Source: Chryseobacterium piscicola
Lineage (GTDB): Bacteria; Bacteroidota; Bacteroidia; Flavobacteriales; Weeksellaceae
Reading direction: 5' to 3'
Length of the DNA: 64,000 nucleotides
NCBI RefSeq assembly: GCF_900156685.1
Contig: NZ_FTOJ01000002.1
Span: 310,001 to 374,000, forward strand
The position numbers were made by a program, and so were the translations under genes. Below are positions 26,495 to 34,614 of the stretch, in pieces; position 1 is the stretch's first letter; the number at the start of each line of letters is the position of its first letter. The notes under the pieces were generated by a model. That model was not told where the DNA came from, did not search any database, and saw only the letters and a program-made list of their open reading frames with translations.

Positions 26495-26605
26495 CTTTGT
26501 TTTTCGTTGCTAAGTTTACTATTTTTTATAAACTAAAAACAATGAGTATTTAAAATTCTTTATTGGCGCTTGCGTTAAATTTAGCATTATGATGAATAAC
26601 GGATA
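26495..26605 (+). repeat. Degenerate dispersed intergenic repeat, copy 2
   Basis: TTTGTTTTTC, CTAAGTTTA and then CTTGCGTTAAATTTAGCAT with GATGAATAA occur in the same order as at 12645-12765. The match is patchy in the middle. Confidence 0.5.
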
Positions 26606-26652
26606 TTCAATATAAATTTTAAAACGTAAAGATTAAAACAGATATTATTTTA

Positions 26653-27264
26653 ATGAATTTAAAAAACAAATTTTTAGTAGAGACGAAAATACTGAGCTTG
26701 CTCGCTCTCGGAATTATTATTTTGGTAATTCTTTGCGTTTGGGTTTCTGGTTTTCAATCACATAGAACTTTGTTTGAGAATTCAATTATTTCAACTACCA
26801 TTTTAGGCGGAACATTTTTTCTGTTTATAAGTTTAGGATTGTATTTTGGTTTAAAATTAAAAGAAAATGTAGGAGAGTTAATTAGTGAAGAAAAATTAAA
26901 AGAAATAGCTCATAAAACTCCATTAATAGACACTTCGAGCGTAGAAATTCCTGCAATTGGAGATGGAATTGGAGGATGGGTTCTTGGTGTAATTTTGTGG
27001 TTTGTTCTGGCTATTCTTGCTGCATTTTTGCTTTATTTTTTAGGTGTTTTTTTGTGGTCAGCCACTTTCATTTTTGCAGCAATGCTTTACTGGGTTTTCT
27101 TCCGAGCCATACGTTTGGTTTTCAAAAATTCCAGACAATGTAAAGGAGATTTATTTAAAAGTATCACTTTTGGGTTATTTTACTCCTTTCTTTATAGTGC
27201 ATGGATTTACGGAATCATCCTCATTCTGCATTTTTTACAAGATTCTGAAAAAGTAATTTTTTAA
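26653..27264 (+). CDS. Membrane protein of unknown function
   Basis: A 203-aa protein with about four to five hydrophobic segments: about 13-33, 44-68, 112-133, 137-157 and 172-194. A polar stretch (about 70-105, rich in Glu and Lys) separates the first pair from the rest. No recognised family. It reads from an ATG 190 bases after the previous gene, with a repeat remnant between, and the kdsB gene follows 93 bases on. A coding frame of this length with coherent membrane segments is likely real. Confidence 0.7.
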   Translation: MNLKNKFLVETKILSLLALGIIILVILCVWVSGFQSHRTLFENSIISTTILGGTFFLFISLGLYFGLKLKENVGELISEEKLKEIAHKTPLIDTSSVEIPAIGDGIGGWVLGVILWFVLAILAAFLLYFLGVFLWSATFIFAAMLYWVFFRAIRLVFKNSRQCKGDLFKSITFGLFYSFLYSAWIYGIILILHFLQDSEKVIF

Positions 27265-27357
27265 ATTAATCATTCGGTTTGCAGACAATATCTTTGGTTT
27301 GCAACATCCATCTCAAAAACTTTTGCGACTTTTGTGTTTTAATTTTAAATAAGATCA

Positions 27358-28080
27358 ATGAAAATTATCGCTGTTATACCCGCTCGTTACGAAGCAAGTC
27401 GCTTTCCAGGAAAACTGATGCAGATTTTGGGTGACAAAACCGTAATTACTACAACCTATAAAAATGTGGTGGAAACGGGTTTATTTGATGAAGTTTTTGT
27501 AGCAACAGATTCTGAAATTATCTTTAATGAAATAAAAAAAAATGGAGGCAAAGCAGTAATGACGGGAAAGCACGAAACAGGAAGCGACAGAATTGCCGAA
27601 GCTGTACAAAATATTGATTGCGATATCGTTATTAACGTTCAGGGAGATGAACCTTTTTTAAAACTTGAACCTTTAAAACAATTAATTGAAATTTTTACAG
27701 AAGACGAAAATCAGGAAATTTCTTTGGCATCATTAAAAATTAAACTTGATGAAAGAGAAGAAATAGAAAACCCCAATAATGTAAAAGTAATTACAGACAA
27801 CAATGGTTTTGCCCTGTATTTCAGCCGTTCTGCTATTCCTTTTCATCGGGAAATTTCTTATAATGTAGATTATTACAAACACATTGGGGTTTATGCTTTC
27901 CGAAAACATGCTTTAATACAATTTTCAAAACTGGAAATGAAACCATTGGAAATCTCCGAAAAAATAGAATGCATCCGCTATCTGGAATATGGGATGAAAA
28001 TTAAATTAATTGAAACCAATTTCATAGGAGTAGGAATCGATACGCCCGAAGATCTTGAAAAAGCAAGAAAATTAATTTGA
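27358..28080 (+). CDS. kdsB: 3-deoxy-manno-octulosonate cytidylyltransferase (CMP-KDO synthetase)
   Basis: Activates KDO with CTP for lipid A/LPS core assembly. The 240-aa protein has the N-terminal [15 protein letters not shown] motif, [43 protein letters not shown] (about 93-103) and [14 protein letters not shown], all standard for KdsB. The stop codon TGA is provided by an AATTTGAAAAT dispersed repeat that begins exactly at the gene's end. Confidence 0.95.
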   Translation: MKIIAVIPARYEASRFPGKLMQILGDKTVITTTYKNVVETGLFDEVFVATDSEIIFNEIKKNGGKAVMTGKHETGSDRIAEAVQNIDCDIVINVQGDEPFLKLEPLKQLIEIFTEDENQEISLASLKIKLDEREEIENPNNVKVITDNNGFALYFSRSAIPFHREISYNVDYYKHIGVYAFRKHALIQFSKLEMKPLEISEKIECIRYLEYGMKIKLIETNFIGVGIDTPEDLEKARKLI

Positions 28081-28166
28081 AAATATATCAATTAGATAAT
28101 TTGAAAATGCTGTTGATAGTTTTGCATTTTCAAATTAAATCATTTTCAAATTTTCAAATTAAAAAA
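28075..28166. repeat. AATTTGAAAAT-type dispersed inverted repeat at the kdsB 3' end
   Basis: AATTTGAAAATGC (28098-28110) and GCATTTTCAAATT (28124-28136) form a perfect 13-bp inverted pair. Additional ATTTTCAAATT copies follow to about 28160, and another copy, AATTTGAAAAT, overlaps the kdsB stop at 28075-28085. Confidence 0.7.
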
Positions 28167-28196
28167 ACTTATATTTGGCTTTATAAAATAGATTTA

Positions 28197-28859
28197 ATGA
28201 AGAAACTTCTTTTAATATTCGTCCTTATATTTTCACAAAACATTTTTGCACAGACAGCTAAAGAAATCATAGACAAAAACATAGAGCTATCAGGAGGTTT
28301 GATGCAGTGGAAACTCTTAAATTCTGTACTATTGCAAGGAAAAGTGATTTTAGGAATTAAAGATGAATACTCTATTAAAATCTATCAGCAAAGACCAAAT
28401 TTAACCAAAACCATAATTACAATTGGAGGAAAAGAAACCGCTATTGAAGGATATGACGGTACCAAAGGTTATGCTATGAATTATGCTGCAAACAAGCTTC
28501 AGGAATATAAAGAATACGTGGCGGAAAGCTTCGACAACGACTTTATCGATTGGGAAAACAAAGGTTTTAATGCACAATATCTGGGCAAAGAAAAAATAGG
28601 AAATATCTACTGTCACAAAGTAGAACTCACCAAAAATGTCAACAAAAACATCTATTATTTCGATACCAAAACTTTTATGATTTTGAAAGAAATAAAAAAA
28701 GATGACACTTTATTGTACTCAGATTACAAAAGGGTAGGGAATTTGATGATGCCTTTCAGGATTGAATCGTCTAGCTCCAAAAAAGACGGAGATTATGTGA
28801 TGATTCTTAATAAAGTGGAAATCAACAAAGTTTTTCCTGCCAATATTTTTAAATTTTAA
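28197..28859 (+). CDS. LolA-like / outer-membrane lipoprotein-sorting-type secreted protein
   Basis: A 220-aa secreted protein read from ATG 28197, which gives a clean signal peptide (ending NIFAQ). An open frame extends 40 codons further upstream to 28077, but that part is the AT-rich repeat and lacks coding character. TATATTTG at 28170-28177 lies just before the chosen start, supporting it. The mature part begins AKEIIDKNIELSGG and alternates beta strands (VLLQGKVILG, YGYDGTKGYAMNY-like, KVELTKNVNKNIYYFD) as in LolA/LolB half-barrels. It may bind lipid or a lipoprotein; the role is not established. Confidence 0.75.
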   Translation: MKKLLLIFVLIFSQNIFAQTAKEIIDKNIELSGGLMQWKLLNSVLLQGKVILGIKDEYSIKIYQQRPNLTKTIITIGGKETAIEGYDGTKGYAMNYAANKLQEYKEYVAESFDNDFIDWENKGFNAQYLGKEKIGNIYCHKVELTKNVNKNIYYFDTKTFMILKEIKKDDTLLYSDYKRVGNLMMPFRIESSSSKKDGDYVMILNKVEINKVFPANIFKF

Positions 28860-28872
28860 AAATCTTCTTAAT

Positions 28873-29451
28873 ATGAAAAAAATGTTTATCATGCTGCTTT
28901 CTTTCGTAGCATTTTTCAACAGTTGTGCTCAGAAAAAATCTGAAGCTTCAAAAACCAAAACCAAAGAATTAATGGGAAAAACAATTTACGATTACAAAGT
29001 AGACGCTCTTGAAGAAGGCAAAACTATCAATTTTGCAGACTTTAAAGGTAAGAAGATCCTTATTGTGAACACTGCTTCAGAGTGTGGTTTCACCCCTCAG
29101 TACAAAGATTTAGAGCAAATCTCAAAAGAATATGGCGATAAATTGGTTGTAGTGGGATTTCCTGCCAACAATTTTGGCGGACAAGAACCCGGTTCAAACG
29201 TTGAAATCGGTGCTTTCTGCGAGAAAAACTATGGTGTAACTTTTCCCTTGGCAGCAAAAGTTTCTGTGAAAGGCGACGACATGGCTCCCATTTTTAAATT
29301 CCTTACAGAAAAAGATTTAAACGGAGTAAAAGACAGCAAAATCCTTTGGAACTTTACCAAGTTTCTGGTAGACGAAAACGGAAAACTGATTGATTCATTC
29401 AAAAGTGATGTGAAGCCAACGGATGAAGCTCTTACGAAATATTTAAACTAA
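28873..29451 (+). CDS. Glutathione peroxidase-family lipoprotein
   Basis: A 192-aa thioredoxin-fold peroxidase exported as a lipoprotein (lipobox Cys 18, FFNSCAQ). The peroxidatic residue is Cys 71 in NTASECGFTPQY, replacing selenocysteine. The other tetrad motifs are present as FPANNFGGQEPG and ILWNFTKFLVD. It probably reduces peroxides in the envelope, with thioredoxin-like donors rather than glutathione. It begins 13 bases after the LolA-like gene and so shares its transcript; a terminator follows. Confidence 0.92.
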   Translation: MKKMFIMLLSFVAFFNSCAQKKSEASKTKTKELMGKTIYDYKVDALEEGKTINFADFKGKKILIVNTASECGFTPQYKDLEQISKEYGDKLVVVGFPANNFGGQEPGSNVEIGAFCEKNYGVTFPLAAKVSVKGDDMAPIFKFLTEKDLNGVKDSKILWNFTKFLVDENGKLIDSFKSDVKPTDEALTKYLN

Positions 29452-29473
29452 GTTTTTATCTTAAATAATATAG

Positions 29474-29503
29474 AAAAGCAACTCGGTATGAGTTGCTTTT
29501 TTT
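29474..29503 (+). terminator. Rho-independent terminator after the glutathione peroxidase gene
   Basis: AAAAGCAACT pairs with AGTTGCTTTT around a 7-base loop, followed by T residues. Confidence 0.85.
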
Positions 29504-29565
29504 ATAGATAAATTTTATCTGAAAAAATTAACTAAAAAAATCCTTAAACAATTCACACTTATATG

Positions 29566-29582
29566 TGATAATATTATTATCA
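29566..29582. promoter_or_regulatory. 17-bp perfect palindrome before the HExxH lipoprotein gene
   Basis: TGATAATATTATTATCA is a perfect inverted repeat with a single central base, 28 bases upstream of the ATG at 29611. It looks like an operator for a dimeric regulator and is Fur-box-like in composition, but no regulator can be assigned. Confidence 0.35.
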
Positions 29583-29610
29583 TTGCACTGTAGATTTAAA
29601 AAATATAACC

Positions 29611-31419
29611 ATGAAAAAAATTACGCTGCTTATTCTAAGCTCATTGCTGTTGATGGCATATTCCTGTAGAACAGAGAGTCTTAATGATGATCAGACATCA
29701 GAAACACAAAAAAATCCGTTGTTCTTTTCTAAGGTTATCCCACTCGACGAAAGTATTCACAAAAGTAAACTACAGAAAGAATTACAGGTCGCTAAATTAC
29801 AATTGAACAAAACTCATTTTGATTCAAAAGGCGTAGTTGTCAATTTTAACAACAGTACTATTAGTACAAGTAATGTTAAATATTTTGAAAGTGGAGCTGG
29901 CTTTCATACTTATACTTTTAAAATTGATCATCCGGATGCAAAAGATAACGATCCGTTAGAAAATTTGGTATTAACTTCTATGCCAGATGGAACATATAGG
30001 GAGTTCCTAATTTCTTACAATTTAACTTCACAAGAAAAGAAAACCTTAATGCTTGGAGGTAATGTAAGTACTAAAGACAAATATAGTATTACAGAATTGA
30101 CATCAGGAGCTTCCGGAACATCAAAAAACCAAAATTGCAACTATATTCAAGAACAAGCATATACATGGTGTAGTGATAGCGTGCATCATCATGGTGAGCC
30201 AAAAGGAAATGGTCCAGGACAATGTAAAGCGGAGACACAATCACAATTAATTAATGTTTATTTATACGTATGTGAAAGTGTAGAAGATGATACAGATAAT
30301 CCTCCTTACAACGGATATTATCCGGCAGGAGAAAATGGAGTATTTACAAGCCCATTTATTTCAATAGGCTATCAATATTACTTAACAGAAGATCTTGATG
30401 ACCCCAATTATATTCACTATACTAATGTTGCAAACTTTTTTACTTCTTTGGGGACAGAAATTAATCAGTTAAGGGTTACCAATCCAGACCTTTTTTACCA
30501 TACCTTTTTTTATTTTCAACAAAATGGTATAAATACCACTACGAAAACATTTATCACAGAAAGATTAACAACTTTAAATAGTTGGTATATTAATGCGAAC
30601 GCAGATGCTACTGCGTCACAGACCGCCAACCAATATTTTTTGAATTGGGCTTTTAATTACCTTTTAAATATAAATCCTGATGCAACGATAGAGCAGTTTC
30701 AGGATTGGTTTATAGATACACCATTAACAAATCAAACTCTTCAAAATGAATTAATGGAAGATTGGATAGATCCAAACAGAGTAAAACCCACTACAAGATT
30801 TAAAAGTAGTGCTAAATTAAACAGTATCTACAATAAAATAAAAACAGCATCTAATTTTAAACAATATTTACAAAATTTTGAACCAACATTTTCTGTAGCA
30901 CATCTGATGTTTGATGTTGGTGCTGTAACAAAGCCTGATGCTATTGCACAAACAAAAGAACCAATTAATTACTGGATAAAAATAACTTTCAACCAAAATT
31001 GGGATTACGCTTCAACTCCTAAAATAATTTTAGCGAATGCATTTATGCATGAAATGGTACATGCAGAAATGTTTAGAAAGCTTCTTACACTTGCTCCAAA
31101 TAATGGTAACTTTGATTTGAATTTGGTTCTCGGTTATTTAAATAATAATAATTACGTTGGAATGTTTGATTATTATATTAGATTTTCTTCTAATAATACA
31201 GATGTCGATCACGAAATTATGGGAGCTCATTACATAAATATTATGGTAAACTTTTTAAAGCAAGTCTATAGCAGTCATTATACAGATCTAGAATATAGAG
31301 CCGTTGCATGGTTAGGGGGAGGATTAAAGGGTACAAGAGCATGGAATCTACTACCACAATCTGAAAAAACACTTTTAGAGAATACATACCAAAATAATTA
31401 TTATTTATGGGAACTTTAA
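29611..31419 (+). CDS. Large lipoprotein with HExxH metallopeptidase-like motif
   Basis: A 602-aa lipoprotein (lipobox MAYSC, Cys 19). The N-terminal third is a beta-rich region with a Cys/His-rich stretch (about residues 178-230: NCNYIQEQ, WCSDSVHHHGEP, CKAETQ, YVC). The middle contains helical segments. Near residues 474-490 the sequence FMHEMVHAEMFRKL contains HEMVH, the zinc-binding signature of gluzincin-type metallopeptidases, with the Glu of VDHEIMGAHY about 60 residues later as a possible third ligand. I do not recognise the full-length family. It overlaps the next gene by 13 bases, so the pair is translated together. Confidence 0.75.
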   Translation: MKKITLLILSSLLLMAYSCRTESLNDDQTSETQKNPLFFSKVIPLDESIHKSKLQKELQVAKLQLNKTHFDSKGVVVNFNNSTISTSNVKYFESGAGFHTYTFKIDHPDAKDNDPLENLVLTSMPDGTYREFLISYNLTSQEKKTLMLGGNVSTKDKYSITELTSGASGTSKNQNCNYIQEQAYTWCSDSVHHHGEPKGNGPGQCKAETQSQLINVYLYVCESVEDDTDNPPYNGYYPAGENGVFTSPFISIGYQYYLTEDLDDPNYIHYTNVANFFTSLGTEINQLRVTNPDLFYHTFFYFQQNGINTTTKTFITERLTTLNSWYINANADATASQTANQYFLNWAFNYLLNINPDATIEQFQDWFIDTPLTNQTLQNELMEDWIDPNRVKPTTRFKSSAKLNSIYNKIKTASNFKQYLQNFEPTFSVAHLMFDVGAVTKPDAIAQTKEPINYWIKITFNQNWDYASTPKIILANAFMHEMVHAEMFRKLLTLAPNNGNFDLNLVLGYLNNNNYVGMFDYYIRFSSNNTDVDHEIMGAHYINIMVNFLKQVYSSHYTDLEYRAVAWLGGGLKGTRAWNLLPQSEKTLLENTYQNNYYLWEL

Positions 31420-32282
31420 ATAAAAACATTCTAGTAATAATTTTATTTTCTCTCAGCTGCTCTGTTACAGCACAAATGAAATATAGGCTGAGTAAAAATG
31501 ATATTGAAAGATTTGAACTCAAAGGATATGTAAAAAGCATTTTTTACAGAGAATTTCAGCCCTCTTTCAAAAACAGAAAAAAGACAAAATATATACTTCA
31601 TCCATATACTTTTCTTTCCGAAGATAATTACAGGTTAAACTTTAAAAAAAATGGATATTTAAAAGAAAAAAATAGCTTTACGATAGAAAATAACCAATTG
31701 AAAAAGTTTGCAGATTGGAGTTATGACTATGACAATGAAAATAGAGTTTTTAAAGAAATCTGCACTTTTTTCGATTCAAATAAGGAATTGAAATGGGAAT
31801 ACAATTATAAGAAAGATACAGTAGAAATAGTGAAATTCAGCAATTCTGAACCAAATCTCTTTTATAGATATGTACAGGAAAATAATACTGAAATATATAC
31901 TATTAGAAATTCAGATAATTCTTATAAAGAAAAAACTATTTTTGAATACGATAATACAAATCGCTTAATTTCTATAAAGAAAAACTACGATAGAGATGCT
32001 ATTCAAGAAGTGATCTACACTAAGTATATTGATGATCATAATGCCAGGAAAGAATCCGAAATAGTTGAAGATATTCAACAAGAAAAAAAACATATTTCCA
32101 AATTTATATATAATGAAAAAGGAGATGCTTCAAATACATTTGTGATAATTAATGGCAAAAAGAATCTGTTTTTGACATTTGAATACATTTATGATACAAA
32201 TGGAAACTGGATTGAGAGAAGAACATATAATAAAGATAAAAAACTTGTTTCAGTGACAAAACGAGGGATAGAATATTATTAA
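31407..32282 (+). CDS. Secreted protein with RHS/YD-like imperfect repeats
   Basis: A 291-aa protein with a signal peptide (cleavage after SVTAQ). The mature part is rich in Tyr, Asn and Lys, with loosely repeated strand pairs such as WSYDYDNENRVFKE, FEYDNTNRLISIKKNYD and FEYIYDTNGNWIERRTYN. These follow the Y-x-Y-D-x-x-G/N-x pattern of YD/RHS-type or antitoxin-like repeat proteins in Bacteroidetes. Function unknown. Its start lies inside the end of the HExxH lipoprotein gene, so it is probably made together with it; a partner role at the cell surface is inference. A strong hairpin follows. Confidence 0.7.
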   Translation: MGTLNKNILVIILFSLSCSVTAQMKYRLSKNDIERFELKGYVKSIFYREFQPSFKNRKKTKYILHPYTFLSEDNYRLNFKKNGYLKEKNSFTIENNQLKKFADWSYDYDNENRVFKEICTFFDSNKELKWEYNYKKDTVEIVKFSNSEPNLFYRYVQENNTEIYTIRNSDNSYKEKTIFEYDNTNRLISIKKNYDRDAIQEVIYTKYIDDHNARKESEIVEDIQQEKKHISKFIYNEKGDASNTFVIINGKKNLFLTFEYIYDTNGNWIERRTYNKDKKLVSVTKRGIEYY

Positions 32283-32403
32283 TCTCTGTACTATTCTTTA
32301 ACGAAATTATGCCTGTCATTTCAAAAATTGCTATAGTAACGTATATAGATGTTTGGAATTACTGAATATGCAAATAAAAACTCCTCTAAAGGATTAAAAC
32401 AAC

Positions 32404-32440
32404 AGCTCCCGTGGTTTTACACAAATCCACGGGAGCTTTT
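32404..32440 (+). terminator. Hairpin terminator after the secreted repeat protein gene
   Basis: AGCTCCCGTGG (32404-32414) pairs with CCACGGGAGCT (32427-32437), followed by TTTT. Lies 120 bases downstream of the stop. Confidence 0.75.
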
Positions 32441-32442
32441 AG

Positions 32443-32483
32443 AAAAAGCAGGCGTGCAATTTTAAAAAGCACGCCTGCTTTTT
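32443..32483. terminator. Bidirectional terminator between convergent genes
   Basis: AAAAAGCAGGCGTGC (32443-32457) and GCACGCCTGCTTTTT (32469-32483) are a perfect 15-bp inverted repeat with A and T tracts on both ends. It closes the HU-like gene on the minus strand. Confidence 0.88.
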
Positions 32484-32491
32484 AAAATTGC

Positions 32492-32878
32492 TTACTTAGC
32501 TTTTTCAAACTTGACGATAGCGAGCATTTCTTTAAGATCAATTCCCGGGCGGAATGCTATTTTTGCGGCTTTGATCATTGAAGAATTAAACTTTTCAGCA
32601 GTCTCAGCGCCTTCGCTGCTCAACGTTAAACTGAAAGATCCAAAATCTCCAAACCTTACGATTCTTCCTTCTGAAAGATGTTTAGAGAGTGCTTTAGTCA
32701 AATCATTCAATACGGCTAAGACATCAGTGTCGCTCACTGTGGTAGAGCTTGCAGCAATTTCCTTACTCAGGCTGCGGAAAGTAACTTCACCTGTAGCTTT
32801 TGCGTTGGCATAGAATTTTTTTGGAGCGGTCTGATCAGACGGATTTCCCTTTTCACTTAGTGAATACTGTACTGGCAT
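32492..32878 (-). CDS. HU-like DNA-binding protein (HU/IHF fold)
   Basis: A 128-aa nucleoid protein of the Bacteroidetes-specific HU-related group. It starts MPVQYSLSEKGNPSDQTAPKKFYA, contains the HU dimer core (LAVLNDLTKALSKHLSEGRIVRFGDFGSFSLTL at about residues 53-85) and ends with FRPGIDLKEMLAIVKFEKAK, all typical of the histone-like TIGR01201-type proteins. The basic arm is shorter than in HU proper. It bends or coats DNA; abundance is likely high. A TATATTTG box on the minus strand at 32904-32911 lies about 26 bases before the ATG. Confidence 0.9.
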   Translation of the reverse strand: MPVQYSLSEKGNPSDQTAPKKFYANAKATGEVTFRSLSKEIAASSTTVSDTDVLAVLNDLTKALSKHLSEGRIVRFGDFGSFSLTLSSEGAETAEKFNSSMIKAAKIAFRPGIDLKEMLAIVKFEKAK

Positions 32879-32903
32879 AATAATGTGTTTTTTTGGATAA
32901 TTT

Positions 32904-32911
32904 CAAATATA
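32904..32911 (-). promoter_or_regulatory. -7 promoter box for the HU-like gene
   Basis: TATATTTG on the minus strand matches TAnnTTTG and gives a leader of about 20 bases. No well-spaced TTG was found. Confidence 0.4.
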
Positions 32912-33149
32912 ATAATTTAATCGGAAAAATATAAATCAAATATTACTATTTGGTGATTTTTTTTCCTAATTAAAGCTTAAATTCTTCTTATTAAAAAGAG
33001 ATCTCCGCTGCATTTTCTACACTTGAAAATAAAAAAGTTAAGATTCCTACAGAATGACAAACGAACCGTTAAATATCAAATTGTTATTAATTGCGGAAAT
33101 ACATATCTAAAATTAAAACAAAAAAAGCGATCCGAAGACCGCTTTCCTT

Positions 33150-34544
33150 TTATAATTTATTCTGTTCAATTCTCTTTGCAGACAAATTGAGAAAACGTTT
33201 GACGAGCATCGCGGCAGAAACCGTTAATCCCAATCCGAGCGCAATCCACATTCCGAGCGCACCCATTTTCATCGTTACACAGAGGAAATATCCCAATGGT
33301 ATTGTAATGAGCCAATAGGCAATGAATGTAAGGATAGAAGGTATTTTTACATCCTGTAATCCTCTTAGCATTCCTAATGCGGTTACCTGTATTCCGTCTG
33401 AGAGCTGGAAAAGAGCTGCAATAATCAGTAATTTTGAAGCCAGCATAATTACTTCTACCTCTTCAGGTTTTGTGAAAAAGGTAGGCAAAATATTCCTTCC
33501 AATAATAAAGAACAATCCGCAAATACACATGAATAAAAAAGAAATTTTAAGATTGTTGATTCCTATTTTTCTTAGTTCTATAAAATTCTGTTCGCCCATT
33601 TTTCTGCCAATCATTACTGTTGATGCCACGCTGAAACCTATACAGAGATTAAATGTAAATGAAGCCATACTCAATGCAATTTGATGTGAAGCAATTTGAT
33701 GTGCTGCAAATTGTTGTGAAACTACGTCATCCGCAAAGGTAATGCCGCAGATAAATGCTGCTGCTGCGAAAGCGGTCACTTCAAAGAACATTTGTAACGC
33801 CGTAGGAAAGCCTAATCTCACCATTTTTTCAAACATATTTTTCGAGAAAACTTTCATCTTTAATGAAAACTCTTTAATAAATTGCTTTGTTTTTGGCTCT
33901 TTAAGCAGAACAAAATATAGAAAAACGACCATGAAAATTCTGGCAATTAAGCTTGCTAATGCCGAGCCTTTAACGCCCATTTCTGGAAAAATCCAAAGTC
34001 CTTTGATAAAAACGTAGTTCAGTACAATATTAATGATGTTAGCAAAAATAGTGGCTTTTGTAACTCCAATAGTGTAAGATAAACCTTCAGAAACCTCTCT
34101 CAAGGTTTGAAACGCCATAAAAGGAACAATACTTATCGCCATAATCCATAGAAAGTCTACGGTGTCTGGAATAATCTTCGTTGGCTGTCCCGAATGATAG
34201 AGTAGAGGTAGGCCTGCAAACAAAACCAGCATGAGAATAATCCCAACTGTCATATTAATAACAAAACCATGGCTGAATACTGAATTAATAGTTTTGTTAT
34301 CATGCTGAGAATGTGCCTCCGATACCAGCGGTGGAATGGCAAAGGAAAATCCTAATGCTAAAACAAACATAGAAAAGAACACTGCATTTCCGAGGGAAAC
34401 AGAGGCTAGAGCATCGGCGCCTAAAAGCTTTCCAACGATAATATTGTCAAATAAGTTTACAGAAACCTGACCTACTTGCGTAAGTATTACCGGAAGAGCC
34501 AATGTAAGTGCTTCTTTCGTGTAATTTTTATTTAAAAAATTCAT
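33150..34544 (-). CDS. MATE family multidrug efflux transporter
   Basis: Inner-membrane cation-driven exporter of drugs and metabolites. The 464-aa protein has about 12 hydrophobic segments in two similar halves. It begins with the MATE pattern LALPVILTQVGQVSVNLFDNIIVGKLLGADALASVSLGNAVFF and has an internal repeat near residues 240-270 (KMVRLGFPTALQMFFEV). The NorM/DinF branch is likely. It stands between the HU-like gene and the NtrC-like regulator with short gaps; no link to a specific substrate is visible. Confidence 0.92.
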   Translation of the reverse strand: MNFLNKNYTKEALTLALPVILTQVGQVSVNLFDNIIVGKLLGADALASVSLGNAVFFSMFVLALGFSFAIPPLVSEAHSQHDNKTINSVFSHGFVINMTVGIILMLVLFAGLPLLYHSGQPTKIIPDTVDFLWIMAISIVPFMAFQTLREVSEGLSYTIGVTKATIFANIINIVLNYVFIKGLWIFPEMGVKGSALASLIARIFMVVFLYFVLLKEPKTKQFIKEFSLKMKVFSKNMFEKMVRLGFPTALQMFFEVTAFAAAAFICGITFADDVVSQQFAAHQIASHQIALSMASFTFNLCIGFSVASTVMIGRKMGEQNFIELRKIGINNLKISFLFMCICGLFFIIGRNILPTFFTKPEEVEVIMLASKLLIIAALFQLSDGIQVTALGMLRGLQDVKIPSILTFIAYWLITIPLGYFLCVTMKMGALGMWIALGLGLTVSAAMLVKRFLNLSAKRIEQNKL

Positions 34545-34614
34545 AATGGTTCAAAAAAAAATCTGCAGCATAAATACTGCAAATTTTTATAATTTAAGAG
34601 AATTAAGTATTAAT

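Noticed and set aside
28077..28196. N-terminal extension of the LolA-like protein from 28077.
   Set aside because: The 40 added codons are read from the AATTTGAAAAT repeat and precede a standard signal peptide starting at 28197.
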